Assembly (NCBI RefSeq): GCF_009827315.1
Contig: NZ_WTYF01000004.1
Coordinates: 1,116,001 to 1,180,000 of the forward strand
Length of the DNA: 64,000 nt
From: Qipengyuania gaetbuli
GTDB taxonomy: Bacteria; Pseudomonadota; Alphaproteobacteria; Sphingomonadales; Sphingomonadaceae
Direction: 5' to 3'
Below, piece after piece: positions 17,418 through 27,347 of this stretch (positions within the stretch are counted from its first letter, which is position 1; each line of letters opens with the position of its first letter). Below the pieces are notes generated by a model, which was not told where the DNA came from, did not search any database, and saw only the letters and a list, made by a program, of their open reading frames with translations. Made by a program: the position numbers and the translations under genes.

Positions 17418-19178
17418 ATGGGCAACAGGGGACGGCAGGCCAGAGGCGCTGCACTGACGACCATCGCGGCGAGCGCTTTGCTTGCCGGTTGCGCGACCGG
17501 TCCCGCGCTCGACGACCCTGCCGATCTCATCCTCGTCAATGCGCGGGTCTATACGCTTTCGTGGGGCGATCCGGACGGAGAGGGCAAACCCGCAGCCGAC
17601 GCCCCCTATCGCGGCGGGGAATGGCATCCCGATGCCGAAGCGGTGGCGATCGATGACGGGCGCATCGTGTTTGCAGGCGACGTCCGTAATGCGCTGGCGC
17701 TGCGCGGAAGCGATACGCGGGTGGTGGACCTCGAAGGCGCGACCGTGCTGCCCGGCCTCGTCGATTCGCATACCCACGTGGTGGAATTCGGGGCAAAGCT
17801 CGACGCCGTCGACCTGACAGACGTTGCGACCGAAGCCCAGGCGGTCGCCCTGGTTGCTGAGCGCGCCAAATCGGTGCCCAAGGGCGAATGGATCTTCGGC
17901 GCAGGCTGGGACGAAGGCGCCTGGGCGAACGATTATCCGGACAAGGCCTTGCTGAGCGCGGCCGTTCCCGACCACCCGGTGGTGCTGCGCAGCCTTCACG
18001 GGTTCGCATTGTGGGCCAACCAGGCGGCGCTCGATGCCGGCGGCCTCACGGCGACAGGCGCAGTTCCCGAAGGCGGTGAGATGCAGCTTGGCGCGGACGG
18101 ACGGCCAAATGGCCTGTTCCTCAACCGTGCGACCACCATGCTCGATGCAGCCATCCCGCCCACCCCGCTGGAAACCGCGAAGCGCCAGACGCGCGCAGGG
18201 CTTATGCAGATGGCGCGTGACGGCTTCGTGACTGTGCACGAGGCCGGGGCGGACACGCGCTCGATGGAGACTTTCGAGGCGCTGGAAGCCGAGAGCAAGC
18301 TTCCGATCAGGGTCTATGCGATGCTCTCGCTGCGCGACGAGCCCCTGATGCGGCGCTGGATTGCGCGCGGGCCCGACGGCGATGCCGGCAGCATGCTCGT
18401 GACGCGTTCGGTAAAGGCCTATTACGATGGCGCGCTGGGATCGCGCGGGGCGCGTCTGCTGGAGGATTACTCTGACAAGCCCGGCCACCGCGGGGTGAGC
18501 GGTAGCGGCTACGGCTTCGACCGCGCGCTGAACGATACGGCCATGCAGGCGGGCTTCCAGACCGGCATCCACGCGATCGGCGATGCGGGCAATCGCGAGG
18601 CGCTGGACATACTCGAGGCGGAATTCCGGCAGCATCCGCATACGCAGGCCAACCGCCACCGGATCGAGCACGCACAGGTAATTTCTCCGCTGGACATGGG
18701 GCGTTTCGCTCAGCTCGGCGTGATCGCGTCGATGGAGCCGCCGCATGCAGTGGAAGACAAGACCTGGGCCGAAGACCGCCTCGGCCCCGAGCGTATCCTC
18801 GGCGCCTATGCCTGGCGAACCCTGCGGCGCAGCGGCGCGATGTTGACCTTCAATGCCGATAATCCGGGGTCGGATCACAGCATCTTCTACGGCCTCCACG
18901 CAGCCGTCACGCGGCGCGACAAGGACAGGCAACCCGAAGGTGGCTGGTACGGCCAAGAGGCAGTGACCATCGAGGAAGCGATCCGCGCCTATACGATCTG
19001 GTCAGCCTACGCCGCTTTCCGCGAGAAAGAGACCGGCATCATCGCGCAGGGCCGCTGGGCCGATCTGACAGTGATGGACATCGATCCCTTCGCTCTCGCG
19101 AAGGACAGGCCGGGCGACATGCTGAACGGACGCATCATGATGACCGTCGTGAACGGCGCAGTGGTCTACGAGCGGTAG
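17418..19178 (+). CDS. Amidohydrolase lipoprotein (YtcJ-like)
   Basis: The 586-residue protein has an export signal ending in the lipobox LLAGC. The amidohydrolase_3 fold is shown by the metal-binding DSHTHVVEF, the segment YYDGALGSRGARLLEDYS, the second-site histidine in IHAIGDAGNREALD, HRIEHAQV and the aspartate in FNADNPGSDHS. The substrate is unknown; relatives hydrolyse amides or act on N-substituted formamides. AGGGAGGAAGC precedes the ATG. It is convergent with rmuC, 9 bases apart. Confidence 0.88.
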   Translation: MGNRGRQARGAALTTIAASALLAGCATGPALDDPADLILVNARVYTLSWGDPDGEGKPAADAPYRGGEWHPDAEAVAIDDGRIVFAGDVRNALALRGSDTRVVDLEGATVLPGLVDSHTHVVEFGAKLDAVDLTDVATEAQAVALVAERAKSVPKGEWIFGAGWDEGAWANDYPDKALLSAAVPDHPVVLRSLHGFALWANQAALDAGGLTATGAVPEGGEMQLGADGRPNGLFLNRATTMLDAAIPPTPLETAKRQTRAGLMQMARDGFVTVHEAGADTRSMETFEALEAESKLPIRVYAMLSLRDEPLMRRWIARGPDGDAGSMLVTRSVKAYYDGALGSRGARLLEDYSDKPGHRGVSGSGYGFDRALNDTAMQAGFQTGIHAIGDAGNREALDILEAEFRQHPHTQANRHRIEHAQVISPLDMGRFAQLGVIASMEPPHAVEDKTWAEDRLGPERILGAYAWRTLRRSGAMLTFNADNPGSDHSIFYGLHAAVTRRDKDRQPEGGWYGQEAVTIEEAIRAYTIWSAYAAFREKETGIIAQGRWADLTVMDIDPFALAKDRPGDMLNGRIMMTVVNGAVVYER

Positions 19179-19187
19179 GGTCTGGGC

Positions 19188-20576
19188 CTATTCGGCGGCT
19201 TCACCCGTCCCATCGGTCAGCAGGTCGTCATTATTGTAGCGCGGCGTAGCCTCGACCTTCGGCACTTCCTCGATCTCGCGCTTGCCGATTTCGATGCCCT
19301 TCTCCGCAAGACGGCGTCCCGAGGACAGGACATTGCGTTCGAAACTGCCGACGAACTTGTTGTAATTGTTGACCGCGGTTTCGAGACCGCCGCCCACTCG
19401 CTTCATATGTTCGGCGGCCACCGCGAGGCGGTCGTAAAGCTCCGCCCCGGCCTTGCCGATCTCCATCGCTTCCTTGGCAATCGTGTCCTGCCGCCAGACC
19501 TGCGCGACCGTGCGCGCAATGGCGACTAAGTTGGTGGGCGTCGCAAGCAGCACCTTGTTGCGGAAGGCGAAGTCCCACAGTTCCGGATCGTGTTCGAGCG
19601 CGGCAGCCACGAAATGTTCACCGGGCACGAACATCACCACATAGTCCGGCGCGTCGTCGAACTGGCTCTGGTAGCCCTTCGACCCGAGGGTCTGGACGTG
19701 GCCGCGCATCGATTTCGCATGCAGGTCCATGTGCCTGGCGCGTTCGCTTTCGTCGTCCGCCTCGAACGCTGCCTGATAGGCATTGAGCGAGACCTTCGCG
19801 TCGATAACCAGCTTCTTCTGGCCCGGCACGTTGACGATGGCATCGGGCCGCAGCCGCCCGCTTTCGGTATCGACCGACTGTTCGAGGATGAAATCGGTGT
19901 GCTCCGACAGGCCGCACTGCTCGAGCACGTTCTGCAGCGCCCTTTCCCCCCAGCGGCCGCGCGCCTTGGGAGCATTGGTCAGGCTATTGCCAAGGCGCTG
20001 TGCTTCCTTACGCACCTCTTCCTGCGAAAGACGCATACCTTCGATTTGCTGATGCAGCCGCGAGAAGGCATCGGCACGCTGGCGCTCGAGCGAGCCGACC
20101 TGCTCTTCGTATTTCTGGAGGCGTTCGGTCACCGGTTGCAGGAGCGAGGCGACCGCTTCCTTGTGCTTGGCCTCTGCTTCGCCAAGCCGCGTGGACGCTT
20201 CATTGCTGAACCGTTCCCGTGCCGCTTCGAGCACCTTTGCACCGGTATTCTCAAATTCCTTGAGCAGGTTGGCGCGCGATTCTTCCAGCAGGCGTTTTTG
20301 CTCCTCAAAAGCGGCGCGTTCCGCCTTGAGCGCGGAGGCCTCTTCGCGCGCGGCGTCGAGCTTCAAGGCCAGATCGTCCGCCCGCGCTGCCCGTTCGGAC
20401 ATGGTCGCCAGTTCCGGCACCATTCGCGCGAGCTTTTCTTCAGCCGCCTTGGCCTCCCCCTCCGCCTGTCCATGGCGGGCCTTCCAGTCACCCACGGGGC
20501 GCGAGCCGATGAACCAGCCGAGTGCGCCCCCGATGACGAGGGCAGCGAAAATCAGAATGATAGCAGTCGTGTCCAT
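19188..20576 (-). CDS. rmuC: DNA recombination protein RmuC
   Basis: The 462-residue protein has one N-terminal membrane segment (about residues 4-24), a long coiled coil (about 40-190) and the RmuC nuclease-like domain with KARGRWGERALQNVLE, LVIDAKVSLNAYQ and VPGEHFVAAAL. RmuC limits DNA inversions and is thought to act at recombination intermediates. It follows recR, def and a small membrane-protein gene on the same strand, but 93 bases separate it from the last. Confidence 0.93.
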   Translation of the reverse strand: MDTTAIILIFAALVIGGALGWFIGSRPVGDWKARHGQAEGEAKAAEEKLARMVPELATMSERAARADDLALKLDAAREEASALKAERAAFEEQKRLLEESRANLLKEFENTGAKVLEAARERFSNEASTRLGEAEAKHKEAVASLLQPVTERLQKYEEQVGSLERQRADAFSRLHQQIEGMRLSQEEVRKEAQRLGNSLTNAPKARGRWGERALQNVLEQCGLSEHTDFILEQSVDTESGRLRPDAIVNVPGQKKLVIDAKVSLNAYQAAFEADDESERARHMDLHAKSMRGHVQTLGSKGYQSQFDDAPDYVVMFVPGEHFVAAALEHDPELWDFAFRNKVLLATPTNLVAIARTVAQVWRQDTIAKEAMEIGKAGAELYDRLAVAAEHMKRVGGGLETAVNNYNKFVGSFERNVLSSGRRLAEKGIEIGKREIEEVPKVEATPRYNNDDLLTDGTGEAAE

Positions 20577-20669
20577 CCCGCCACCTTATGCGGAACGGAG
20601 AGGGAACGCTACTCAAGATTTGGGGGTTTTTATCCACTCGGCCGAACGACGCGCCGACAAAGCTTTAAA

Positions 20670-20981
20670 TCATGATCGGCTCAATGCCTGCCGCGCATAG
20701 CTATACCCGCTGACAAGCTGGGAGACGGCGAACAAGGTGAGCATTGCTACCCAGTACCACGCGCTCCCTCCTGCCATGAACTCGGCAAAAGCCCAATAGG
20801 CCCATACGATGCCAAGAAGAATTGCGATCAGGCTGTATACCGCAAACTCGCGTGCCGAAGGCTTGCTGTCGCGAGAGTAGTCATCGCCAACCTCCGACTG
20901 CAAGAACCCGACTATGACGAAGAGGACCGTCAAACAGGCTAGAACGAGGAACCCGCTGCCCAGATGGTCGATCCAGCTCAC
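20670..20981 (-). CDS. Small membrane protein, unknown function
   Basis: The 103-residue protein has three predicted membrane segments (about residues 9-27, 48-66 and 73-92). The start codon is GTG, three bases after the def stop codon, so it is probably co-transcribed with def. I recognise no family or motif. Confidence 0.7.
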   Translation of the reverse strand: MSWIDHLGSGFLVLACLTVLFVIVGFLQSEVGDDYSRDSKPSAREFAVYSLIAILLGIVWAYWAFAEFMAGGSAWYWVAMLTLFAVSQLVSGYSYARQALSRS

Positions 20982-20984
20982 CCG

Positions 20985-21551
20985 CTACGCCGCTTCGCGC
21001 AGTTTCTTCAGCTTCTTCAGCGCCATGTTGCGCTTGAGGCGCGACAGGTGGTCGATGAAGAGGATGCCTTCGAGGTGGTCCATCTCGTGCTGGATGCAGG
21101 TGGCCATCAGGCCTTCCATCTCTTCCTCGTGCACGTTCCCGTCGAGATCCTGGTAGCGCACGCGGCAGGTCGCCGGGCGATCGACATCGGCGAAGATGTC
21201 GGGGACCGACAGGCAGCCTTCCTGGTAGGTCGCCAGCTCATCCGCCGGATCGAGGATTTCGGGGTTCACGAAAACCCGCGGTTCCTTCTTCGTCGGATAG
21301 TGGTGGTGGTGATGGCCCCCGTGGTTGCACTCTTCCGGCTCCGCATCGGTGTCTTCCGGCTGGAGATCGATGACAAGCAGGCGTTTCGGCACGCCGACCT
21401 GGATCGCGGCGAGGCCAATGCCGGGCGCGGCATACATGGTTTCGAACATGTCTTCGACAAGCGTCTTCAACTCGTCGTCGAACTCGGTGACGGGTTCGGA
21501 CACGACCTTGAGCCGGGGATCCGGCACTTCGAGGATTTCACGGATAGCCAT
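20985..21551 (-). CDS. def: Peptide deformylase, with His-rich insert
   Basis: The 188-residue enzyme removes the formyl group from nascent proteins. Metal-site motifs are intact: GIGLAAIQVG (44-53), EGCLSVPD (111-118) and QHEMDHLEG. An insertion of about 20 residues (about 66-88) contains HGGHHHHHYP, which is absent from E. coli PDF and could bind metal. The neighbours recR upstream and fmt (divergent) give a translation-initiation context: Fmt adds the formyl group that Def removes. Confidence 0.95.
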   Translation of the reverse strand: MAIREILEVPDPRLKVVSEPVTEFDDELKTLVEDMFETMYAAPGIGLAAIQVGVPKRLLVIDLQPEDTDAEPEECNHGGHHHHHYPTKKEPRVFVNPEILDPADELATYQEGCLSVPDIFADVDRPATCRVRYQDLDGNVHEEEMEGLMATCIQHEMDHLEGILFIDHLSRLKRNMALKKLKKLREAA

Positions 21552-21615
21552 GCGGGGTCAGATAGGCGCTGAATGCGACCAATTCAATCGAATTGGATCG
21601 GCCAGACTGATCGCC

Positions 21616-22212
21616 TCACCCCAGAGGCCTGCGTGCGCGGAGCGCCTGTGCGAGCGTGCCTTCATCGAGGTAGTCTAGTTCCCCGCCGACCGGCAGGCCG
21701 TGGGCCAGCTGTGTGATGCGGACGGGGAAATCTTCCAGCCGCTCGGCAAGGTAGTGTGCGGTGGTCTGGCCTTCGAGCGTGGCGTTCATCGCGAGCACGA
21801 CCTCGTCCACCCCGCCTGCTTCGACGCGGGCGAGCAGGCTGGCGATGTTGAGATCCTCGGGCCGGATGCCGTCTAATGCCGAAAGCTTGCCGCCGAGCAC
21901 GTGGTACTTGCCGGTGAAGAGTTTCGCACGGTCGAGCGCCCAGAGATCGGCCACGTCTTCCACCACGCAGAGCGATTTCGTGTCGCGACGCGGATCGGCG
22001 CAAATGCCGCAGGGGTTGCGAGTGTCGACATTGCCGCAGGTCTCGCACTCGACCAGCGCCTCTCCCACCGTTGCCAGCGCCTCCAGCAGGGCAGGGAGCG
22101 CGCTTTCGCGGCGCTTGACCAGCCACAGCACGGCACGCCGCGCGCTGCGCGGACCGAGGCCGGGCAGGCGGGCCAGCGCGGAGGCCAGTGTCTCGATCTC
22201 TTGCGATGCCAT
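21616..22212 (-). CDS. recR: Recombination mediator protein RecR
   Basis: The 198-residue protein has a helix-hairpin-helix N-terminus ([19 protein letters not shown]), a four-cysteine zinc finger ([16 protein letters not shown]) and a Toprim domain ([13 protein letters not shown]). RecR loads RecA onto gapped DNA with Rec[11 protein letters not shown] is chosen because earlier ATGs encode unrelated sequence overlapping the fmt promoter. It is read toward def, 64 bases away. Confidence 0.95.
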   Translation of the reverse strand: MASQEIETLASALARLPGLGPRSARRAVLWLVKRRESALPALLEALATVGEALVECETCGNVDTRNPCGICADPRRDTKSLCVVEDVADLWALDRAKLFTGKYHVLGGKLSALDGIRPEDLNIASLLARVEAGGVDEVVLAMNATLEGQTTAHYLAERLEDFPVRITQLAHGLPVGGELDYLDEGTLAQALRARRPLG

Positions 22213-22264
22213 GGAGTGACAGATAGGGGCGCGGGCACAGCAGAGAAAGACCACAAGGCCCGTC

Positions 22265-23173
22265 ATGCGCATAATCTTCATGGGTAGCCCGGAATTCGCG
22301 GTGCCGACGCTGCAGGCGCTGGTCGATGCCGCGCACGAGGTGGTCTGCGTCTACACCCAGCCGCCGCGCCCCGGCGGCCGCCGCGGCAAGGAACTGACCA
22401 AGACTGCCGTGCACCGGCTGGCCGAACGGCTCGGCATCGAGGTGCGTCACCCCGTCTCGCTCAAATCGGCCGAGGAGCAGGAGAAATTCGCCGCGCTGGA
22501 AGCCGACGTGGCGGTGGTCGCGGCCTATGGCCTGATCCTGCCGCAAGCGGTGCTCGATGCGCCGAAGCACGGCTGCCTCAACGTCCACGCCTCGATCCTG
22601 CCGCACTGGCGCGGGGCGGCGCCGATCCACCGTTCGATCATGGCGGGCGACGAGGTGACCGGCGTCACCATCATGCAGATGGAAGCGGGGCTCGATACCG
22701 GCTCGATGCTCGCCACCGTGCGCACGCCGGTTGAGGACAAGACAACTGGCGAACTGACCGAGGAACTGGCGGAACTCGGCGCGCAGCTGATGGTCGGCAC
22801 GCTGATCGACCTCGACGCGCTGCACCCGGTCGAGCAGGACCATGATGCGGCGACCTATGCGAAGAAGATCGACAAGGCCGAGGCGCGGATCGATTTCGCG
22901 CGACCGGCCGCAGAAGTGGTCCGGCAGGTCCATGGCCTCTCGCCCTTCCCAGGCGCATGGTTCGACCTCGACGGGGTGCGCGTGAAGCTGCTGCGCGCGG
23001 AGGTGGCCGAAGGTTCGGGCAAGCCCGGCGAAGTGCTGGACGATACCCTCGCCATCGCTTGCGGGTCAGGAGCCATCCGCCCGGTCGAATTGCAGAAGGC
23101 CGGCAAGCCTCGAATGAACCTCGACACCTTCCTGCGCGGCAATGCGGTCGCGAAAGGCATGATCCTTTCGTGA
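22265..23173 (+). CDS. fmt: Methionyl-tRNA formyltransferase
   Basis: The 302-residue enzyme formylates initiator Met-tRNA using 10-formyltetrahydrofolate. Seen: the N-terminal [14 protein letters not shown], the catalytic [20 protein letters not shown] and [13 protein letters not shown], and the C-terminal beta-barrel domain. It is divergent from recR and overlaps truA by GTGA. Confidence 0.96.
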   Translation: MRIIFMGSPEFAVPTLQALVDAAHEVVCVYTQPPRPGGRRGKELTKTAVHRLAERLGIEVRHPVSLKSAEEQEKFAALEADVAVVAAYGLILPQAVLDAPKHGCLNVHASILPHWRGAAPIHRSIMAGDEVTGVTIMQMEAGLDTGSMLATVRTPVEDKTTGELTEELAELGAQLMVGTLIDLDALHPVEQDHDAATYAKKIDKAEARIDFARPAAEVVRQVHGLSPFPGAWFDLDGVRVKLLRAEVAEGSGKPGEVLDDTLAIACGSGAIRPVELQKAGKPRMNLDTFLRGNAVAKGMILS

Positions 23174-23919
23174 CCCGGTTCGCGCTCACTCTCGAGTTCG
23201 ACGGCACGCCGTTCTTCGGGCTGCAGCGCCAGCCGCACGGGCCGAGCGTGCAGCAATCGGTCGAGAATGCGGCGCAGCGTATCACGGGCGAGGAGGTGAC
23301 GCTGGCCAGCGCGGGGCGGACCGATACCGGCGTCCACGCGCTCGCCATGCGCAGCCATATCGATATCGAGAAGGACATCGAGCCCTTCCGCCTCATGGAG
23401 GCGCTGAACGCACAGCTGCGACCCGACCCGGTCGCCGTGACGCATTGCGAGGTAGTGCCCGACGACTGGCACGCGCGTTTTTCCTGCATCGGGCGCAGCT
23501 ATGTCTACCGTATCGCCAACCGCCGCGCGCCGCTGACGCTGGAACGCGACCGCGCCTGGCAAGTGCCCCAGCCGCTCGACGCAGGCGCCATGCATGAAGC
23601 GGCGCAGGCGCTGGTCGGCCATCATGACTTCACCACTTTCCGATCGGTGCAGTGTCAGTCGGCCAGTCCGGTGAAAACGCTCGACCGGCTCGATGTGGAG
23701 CGCGATGGCGAACACGTGCTGATCCATGCATCGGCGCGCAGTTTCCTGCACCACCAGGTGCGCTCTATGGTCGGCTGCCTGGCGCTGGTCGGGATGGGCC
23801 GATGGGAAGTCGGCCGCGTGAAGCAGGCACTGGAAGCGCGCGACCGGCAGGAACTGGGGCTCAACGCTCCGCCGCACGGGCTCTATTTCGTCGAGGCGAT
23901 CTACCCTGACGAAACCTGA
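23170..23919 (+). CDS. truA: tRNA pseudouridine(38-40) synthase TruA
   Basis: The 249-residue enzyme isomerises uridines 38-40 in the anticodon stem-loop. The catalytic aspartate is in [12 protein letters not shown], and FRSVQCQS and [12 protein letters not shown] are also typical. The start is GTG, set by the GTGA overlap with fmt. The stop codon lies in a 13-base palindrome TGACG-TAA-CGTCA (23917-23929). Confidence 0.95.
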   Translation: MTRFALTLEFDGTPFFGLQRQPHGPSVQQSVENAAQRITGEEVTLASAGRTDTGVHALAMRSHIDIEKDIEPFRLMEALNAQLRPDPVAVTHCEVVPDDWHARFSCIGRSYVYRIANRRAPLTLERDRAWQVPQPLDAGAMHEAAQALVGHHDFTTFRSVQCQSASPVKTLDRLDVERDGEHVLIHASARSFLHHQVRSMVGCLALVGMGRWEVGRVKQALEARDRQELGLNAPPHGLYFVEAIYPDET

Positions 23920-23999
23920 CGTAACGTCACCCTAGCCAAGCCGCGACGAGGGGCCTAGCGATGGCCGCACACGGACGGGACAGGTTTGGGAGACATGAC

Positions 24000-25112
24000 A
24001 TGACCACTACCGGCAAGCAGCTTTTCACCACTCTCGCAGCAGACGGCACGCTGACCGTCGAAATCGCCGATGCGACTTTCCCTGACCCGACCGGCAACCA
24101 GGTCCTCGTGCGCATGGAAGCGGCGCCTATCAACCCGTCCGACCTCGCGATCCTGACCGGCGCGGCGGATTTCGAGAACGCTGAATATTCGCCCGGCAAG
24201 GTTGTCGCCAAGATGCCCGAACCCTTCAATTCGGGCCAGAAGGCGCGCCACGGCCAGCGCCTGCCCGCAGGCAATGAAGGCGCAGGCACCGTTATCGCCA
24301 CGGGCGACAGCGACATGGCCAAGGCGCTCATGGGCCAGCGCGTCGCCTGCGTCCCGGGCAATGCCTTCAGCCAGTACGCCATGGCCGATGCTGCCATGTG
24401 CCTGCCGTTGGGCGATCACAGTTCGGAAGCGGGCGCATCGAGCTTCGTCAATCCGATGACGGCGCTCGGTTTTGTCGAGAATGCGAAGATGGATGGCCAG
24501 AAGGCGATCCTCCACACGGTGGGCGCATCGAACCTCGGCCAGATGCTCAACCGCATCTGTCTCGAGGACGGAATGGGCCTCGTGAATATCGTGCGCAAGG
24601 ACGACCAGGCAGAACTGCTCAAGTCGCAGGGCGCCACGCACGTGGTCAATTCCTCCGACGACGACTTCATGGCCAAGCTCAAGGCTGCAATCGACGAAAC
24701 CGACGCCTTCTATGGCTTCGACCCGATCGGCGGCGGCCAGATGGTCGACACCTGTTTCAAGGCGATGGAACAGGTCGCCGTGTCGAAGATGACCGAATAT
24801 TCGCGCTACGGTTCGAACCAGGCGAAGCGCATGTTCATCTACGGCCGCCTCGACTTCGGTCCGACCATCCTGACACCTGCCTACGGCTTCGGCTGGACGC
24901 TGTCGGGCTGGCTGCTAACCCCGTTCCTGCAGACCGCAGGCATGGAAACGGTCATGCGGATGCGCAAGCGCGTGCTCGACAACCTGACGACCACCTTTGC
25001 CAGCAGCTACAAGACGAAGGTCGACCTCGAAGGCATGCTGACGAAGGACGCGATCCTCGACTACCGCCAGATGAAGACGGGCGAGAAATACCTCGTCACG
25101 CCCAACGGCTGA
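24000..25112 (+). CDS. Zinc-binding-type alcohol dehydrogenase/quinone oxidoreductase family protein
   Basis: The 370-residue MDR-superfamily protein has a GroES-like N-terminal domain (PTGNQVLVRMEAAPINPSDLAIL) and a Rossmann domain (about 150-270). The glycine motif is altered (TVGASNLGQMLNR), and structural or catalytic zinc ligands are not evident, so it resembles zinc-independent quinone oxidoreductase-like members. The function is unknown. The start is the in-frame ATG at 24000; ATG at 23961 would add 13 residues. Confidence 0.82.
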   Translation: MTTTGKQLFTTLAADGTLTVEIADATFPDPTGNQVLVRMEAAPINPSDLAILTGAADFENAEYSPGKVVAKMPEPFNSGQKARHGQRLPAGNEGAGTVIATGDSDMAKALMGQRVACVPGNAFSQYAMADAAMCLPLGDHSSEAGASSFVNPMTALGFVENAKMDGQKAILHTVGASNLGQMLNRICLEDGMGLVNIVRKDDQAELLKSQGATHVVNSSDDDFMAKLKAAIDETDAFYGFDPIGGGQMVDTCFKAMEQVAVSKMTEYSRYGSNQAKRMFIYGRLDFGPTILTPAYGFGWTLSGWLLTPFLQTAGMETVMRMRKRVLDNLTTTFASSYKTKVDLEGMLTKDAILDYRQMKTGEKYLVTPNG

Positions 25113-25115
25113 GGC

Positions 25116-26093
25116 CTAGCGCCCGTCGAAGGCCTGCTGGATGGCGGCGGGATCGCTGGTCCCGCTCGCCAGCAGCAATTGCAGCAGGATCCGCGCCTTT
25201 TGCGGGTTGAGCGCCCGCGCGGCGACGAAGCGGTTGGCTTCGTCCTCGCCCTCGCGGTCGACGAGCCCTTCATCGACACGGCTCGACCGGACGACGGCAA
25301 TGCCGCTGCTTGCCAGGCGAGCAAGTTCGCGCCGCACGGCTTCGGGCATGTTCCCCTCGCCCACGCCGGCCACGACGATGCCGCGCGTTGCCTCGCCCAC
25401 CAGCCGCAGCGCCTCGTCCGCGCGCATGCCGACGTGGACGAACAGGATCGGCACTTCGGGCAGGTCGCCGTACCAAGGGAACAGCGCTTCCCCGCCCTGT
25501 CGCCAAGGCGCACCGAACCATTCGAGCGTTGCAGGAGTGACGAAGCCGATGGATTCGCGCGGAAACCCGCGGAAGGCATCGGTGCCGCGCGTCCGCACTT
25601 TGCGCACATCGCGCGCGGCGAAGACACGGTCGCCCATCACCACGAGCACGCCGCGCCCCGACGCATCGCCATCGCTGGCGACGCGCACGGCATTGGCGAA
25701 ATTGCGCAAGCCGTCATAGCCGACCGCATCGGCAGGCCGCATTGCGCCCACCAGCACCACCGGCTTGGTCGCGGGCAGGGTCAGGTCGAGCAGAAAGGCG
25801 GTTTCCTCGAGCGTGTCGGTGCCGTGCGTGACGACGACCCCGTCGCAATCGCCACGACCGAGCGCCTCCAGGATAGCCGCGTGCAGCGGGTTCCAGACCT
25901 CGGGCCCGATTTCAGCCGAATCGATATTGGCGATCTGGCGGCCGGACAGTTCCGCCGCCAGCCCCAGCCCACCGACCTTTTCGAGATAGTCATCGATCCC
26001 GATCTCGCCCGCGCGATAGTCCTGCGCGATGGCGGAACCCGCGATCCCGGCGATGGTGCCCCCGGTGGCAAGCACGGTCAGTCTGGTAGTCAT
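25116..26093 (-). CDS. Asparaginase
   Basis: The 325-residue enzyme hydrolyses asparagine to aspartate and ammonia. Seen: the nucleophile threonine in LATGGTIAGIAG, the second threonine region VVTHGTDTLEETAFLL, and VGAMRPADAVGYDG. No signal peptide is visible, so it is probably cytoplasmic. It is convergent with the oxidoreductase gene, 3 bases apart. An ATG 7 codons upstream is less likely by alignment to the family start. Confidence 0.9.
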   Translation of the reverse strand: MTTRLTVLATGGTIAGIAGSAIAQDYRAGEIGIDDYLEKVGGLGLAAELSGRQIANIDSAEIGPEVWNPLHAAILEALGRGDCDGVVVTHGTDTLEETAFLLDLTLPATKPVVLVGAMRPADAVGYDGLRNFANAVRVASDGDASGRGVLVVMGDRVFAARDVRKVRTRGTDAFRGFPRESIGFVTPATLEWFGAPWRQGGEALFPWYGDLPEVPILFVHVGMRADEALRLVGEATRGIVVAGVGEGNMPEAVRRELARLASSGIAVVRSSRVDEGLVDREGEDEANRFVAARALNPQKARILLQLLLASGTSDPAAIQQAFDGR

Positions 26094-26291
26094 GGGCGCG
26101 AGGGATAGCGGCAAGCCGTCACGGGGTCACGCCTTCATGACCGGGCGCACATGCAGCAGGCAGTAAGTCTTGCGATTATAACAAATGACAATGCGGACAG
26201 CATGCTTTGTGCGTATGAATTCCTGAAAAGAACAGAAAGCTAACATCCGTCAATAGACCGCAAACTTCGGACTTGGTTAATCAGCCCCGCA

Positions 26292-27065
26292 ATGGACGCG
26301 ATAAGAGGTGACATCAGGTCTTCCCCGTTCCCGCTGACCGGCGACTTCCTCGCCGGGCGCCTGCGGGACCAGCTCGACCGGGACGACCTGCAATATATCG
26401 AAGACCTGATCGAGACCGTGCAGGATCACGGCGACGGCGCGCGCCTGCTCGAAAGAGGCACGGTTACCGACCGCAGCACCATGCTGATCGAAGGCTTCGT
26501 CTTCCGCACGATCGAAAGCGGGGACCGGCGCTACATCGTGGGCGTGCAGGTGCCAGGCGATTTCGTCGATCTGCACGGCTTTGCGCTGAAACGACTGGAC
26601 CATTCGATCGTCGCTGCCGGACCGGTCAAGGTGGGCACGGTCAGCCATGACAGCCTGCGCAAGGTCATGCACGAGAGGCCCAATGTCGCACGTGCCATGT
26701 GGTTCGCGACCCTGCTGGACGCGGCCATCCATCGCAAGTGGATCCAGATCCTCGAACAGCTCGACGCGCCCAAGCGGATCGCCCACCTCTATGCCGAATT
26801 GCAGACGCGGCTCGAAATGGTGGGCCGCGATGCCCCGCGCGCATTGCGCACCCCTTTCACCCAGCTCGACCTTGCCGACATGTGCGGGGTCAGTGCGATC
26901 CACGCCAACCGCGCGGTCGGCAAGCTGCGCGATCTCGGCATCGCGGAAATCCGCCGCGGCGACCTGTTCTGCGAAGATTGGGACCGCCTGCGCCGCTATG
27001 CGCGCTTCGATCCCGACTATCTCTATGGCGATGGCTCGCTGAAGCTGGACAAGGGCTGGTACTGA
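26292..27065 (+). CDS. Crp/Fnr family transcriptional regulator
   Basis: The 257-residue protein has an N-terminal cyclic-nucleotide-like sensor fold (about 30-150; motifs IEGFVFRTIESGDRRYIVGVQVPGD) and a C-terminal winged helix (about 180-245; LADMCGVSAIHANRAVGKLRDLG). There is no Fnr-type cysteine cluster near the N-terminus, and the phosphate-binding cassette RS of Crp is not seen, so the ligand is unknown. About 200 bases of relatively AT-rich noncoding DNA precede it, room for its own promoter. Confidence 0.88.
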   Translation: MDAIRGDIRSSPFPLTGDFLAGRLRDQLDRDDLQYIEDLIETVQDHGDGARLLERGTVTDRSTMLIEGFVFRTIESGDRRYIVGVQVPGDFVDLHGFALKRLDHSIVAAGPVKVGTVSHDSLRKVMHERPNVARAMWFATLLDAAIHRKWIQILEQLDAPKRIAHLYAELQTRLEMVGRDAPRALRTPFTQLDLADMCGVSAIHANRAVGKLRDLGIAEIRRGDLFCEDWDRLRRYARFDPDYLYGDGSLKLDKGWY

Positions 27066-27120
27066 TCGGCGCGCTTGACGCTGCCGCAAAGCGCGCTACA
27101 TGCCCGCTTCTCCCGCAAGG

Positions 27121-27196
27121 GGGCGCTTAGCTCAGTTGGTAGAGCATCTCGTTTACACCGAGAGGGTCGGCGGTTCGAGCCCGTCAGCGCCCACCA
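27121..27196 (+). tRNA. tRNA-Val (anticodon TAC)
   Basis: 76-base cloverleaf with encoded CCA: acceptor GGGCGCT/AGCGCCC, D-stem GCTC/GAGC, anticodon stem TCTCG/CGAGA around loop TTTACAC (anticodon TAC), and T-arm GGCGG-TTCGAGC-CCGTC with one G-T pair. It reads valine codons GTA and others by wobble. Confidence 0.97.
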
Positions 27197-27203
27197 TCCC
27201 CCC

Positions 27204-27347
27204 TCAGGCAAGCCACAGGCGCAGGGCGTAGGCCACGGCCCCCAGCACCGTCACGCTTACGATCCAGATCAGCACCATCCAGCCCAGCCGCTGCCACAGC
27301 GGGCGGGCTTGCGCATCCTGCGAACCGGACAGCGGGTCGAACGCCAT
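27204..27347 (-). CDS. DUF2474 small membrane protein (CydX-like) of cytochrome bd operon
   Basis: The 47-residue single-span protein (hydrophobic segment about 22-44, GWMVLIWIVSVTVLGAVAYAL) matches the DUF2474 small proteins that follow cydB in cyanide-insensitive-type bd oxidase operons. Its ATG overlaps the cydB stop codon by one base, so it is coupled to cydB. By position and size it plays the part of CydX, a stabilising subunit; this role is inferred. Confidence 0.8.
   Translation of the reverse strand: MAFDPLSGSQDAQARPLWQRLGWMVLIWIVSVTVLGAVAYALRLWLA

Noticed and set aside
16461..18956. An 831-codon open frame on the minus strand opposite the methyltransferase and amidohydrolase genes
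   Set aside because: It spans two well-supported genes on the other strand and shows only low-complexity Arg/His/Ala-rich sequence.
23917..23929. Palindrome TGACG-TAA-CGTCA at the truA stop as a terminator or operator
   Set aside because: Only five base pairs and a three-base loop, with no T-run; probably chance or of minor effect.
26122..26291. Fnr or Crp binding site before the Crp/Fnr-type gene
   Set aside because: The region is AT-richer than average but I found no TTGATnnnnATCAA or TGTGAnnnnnnTCACA-like dyad.
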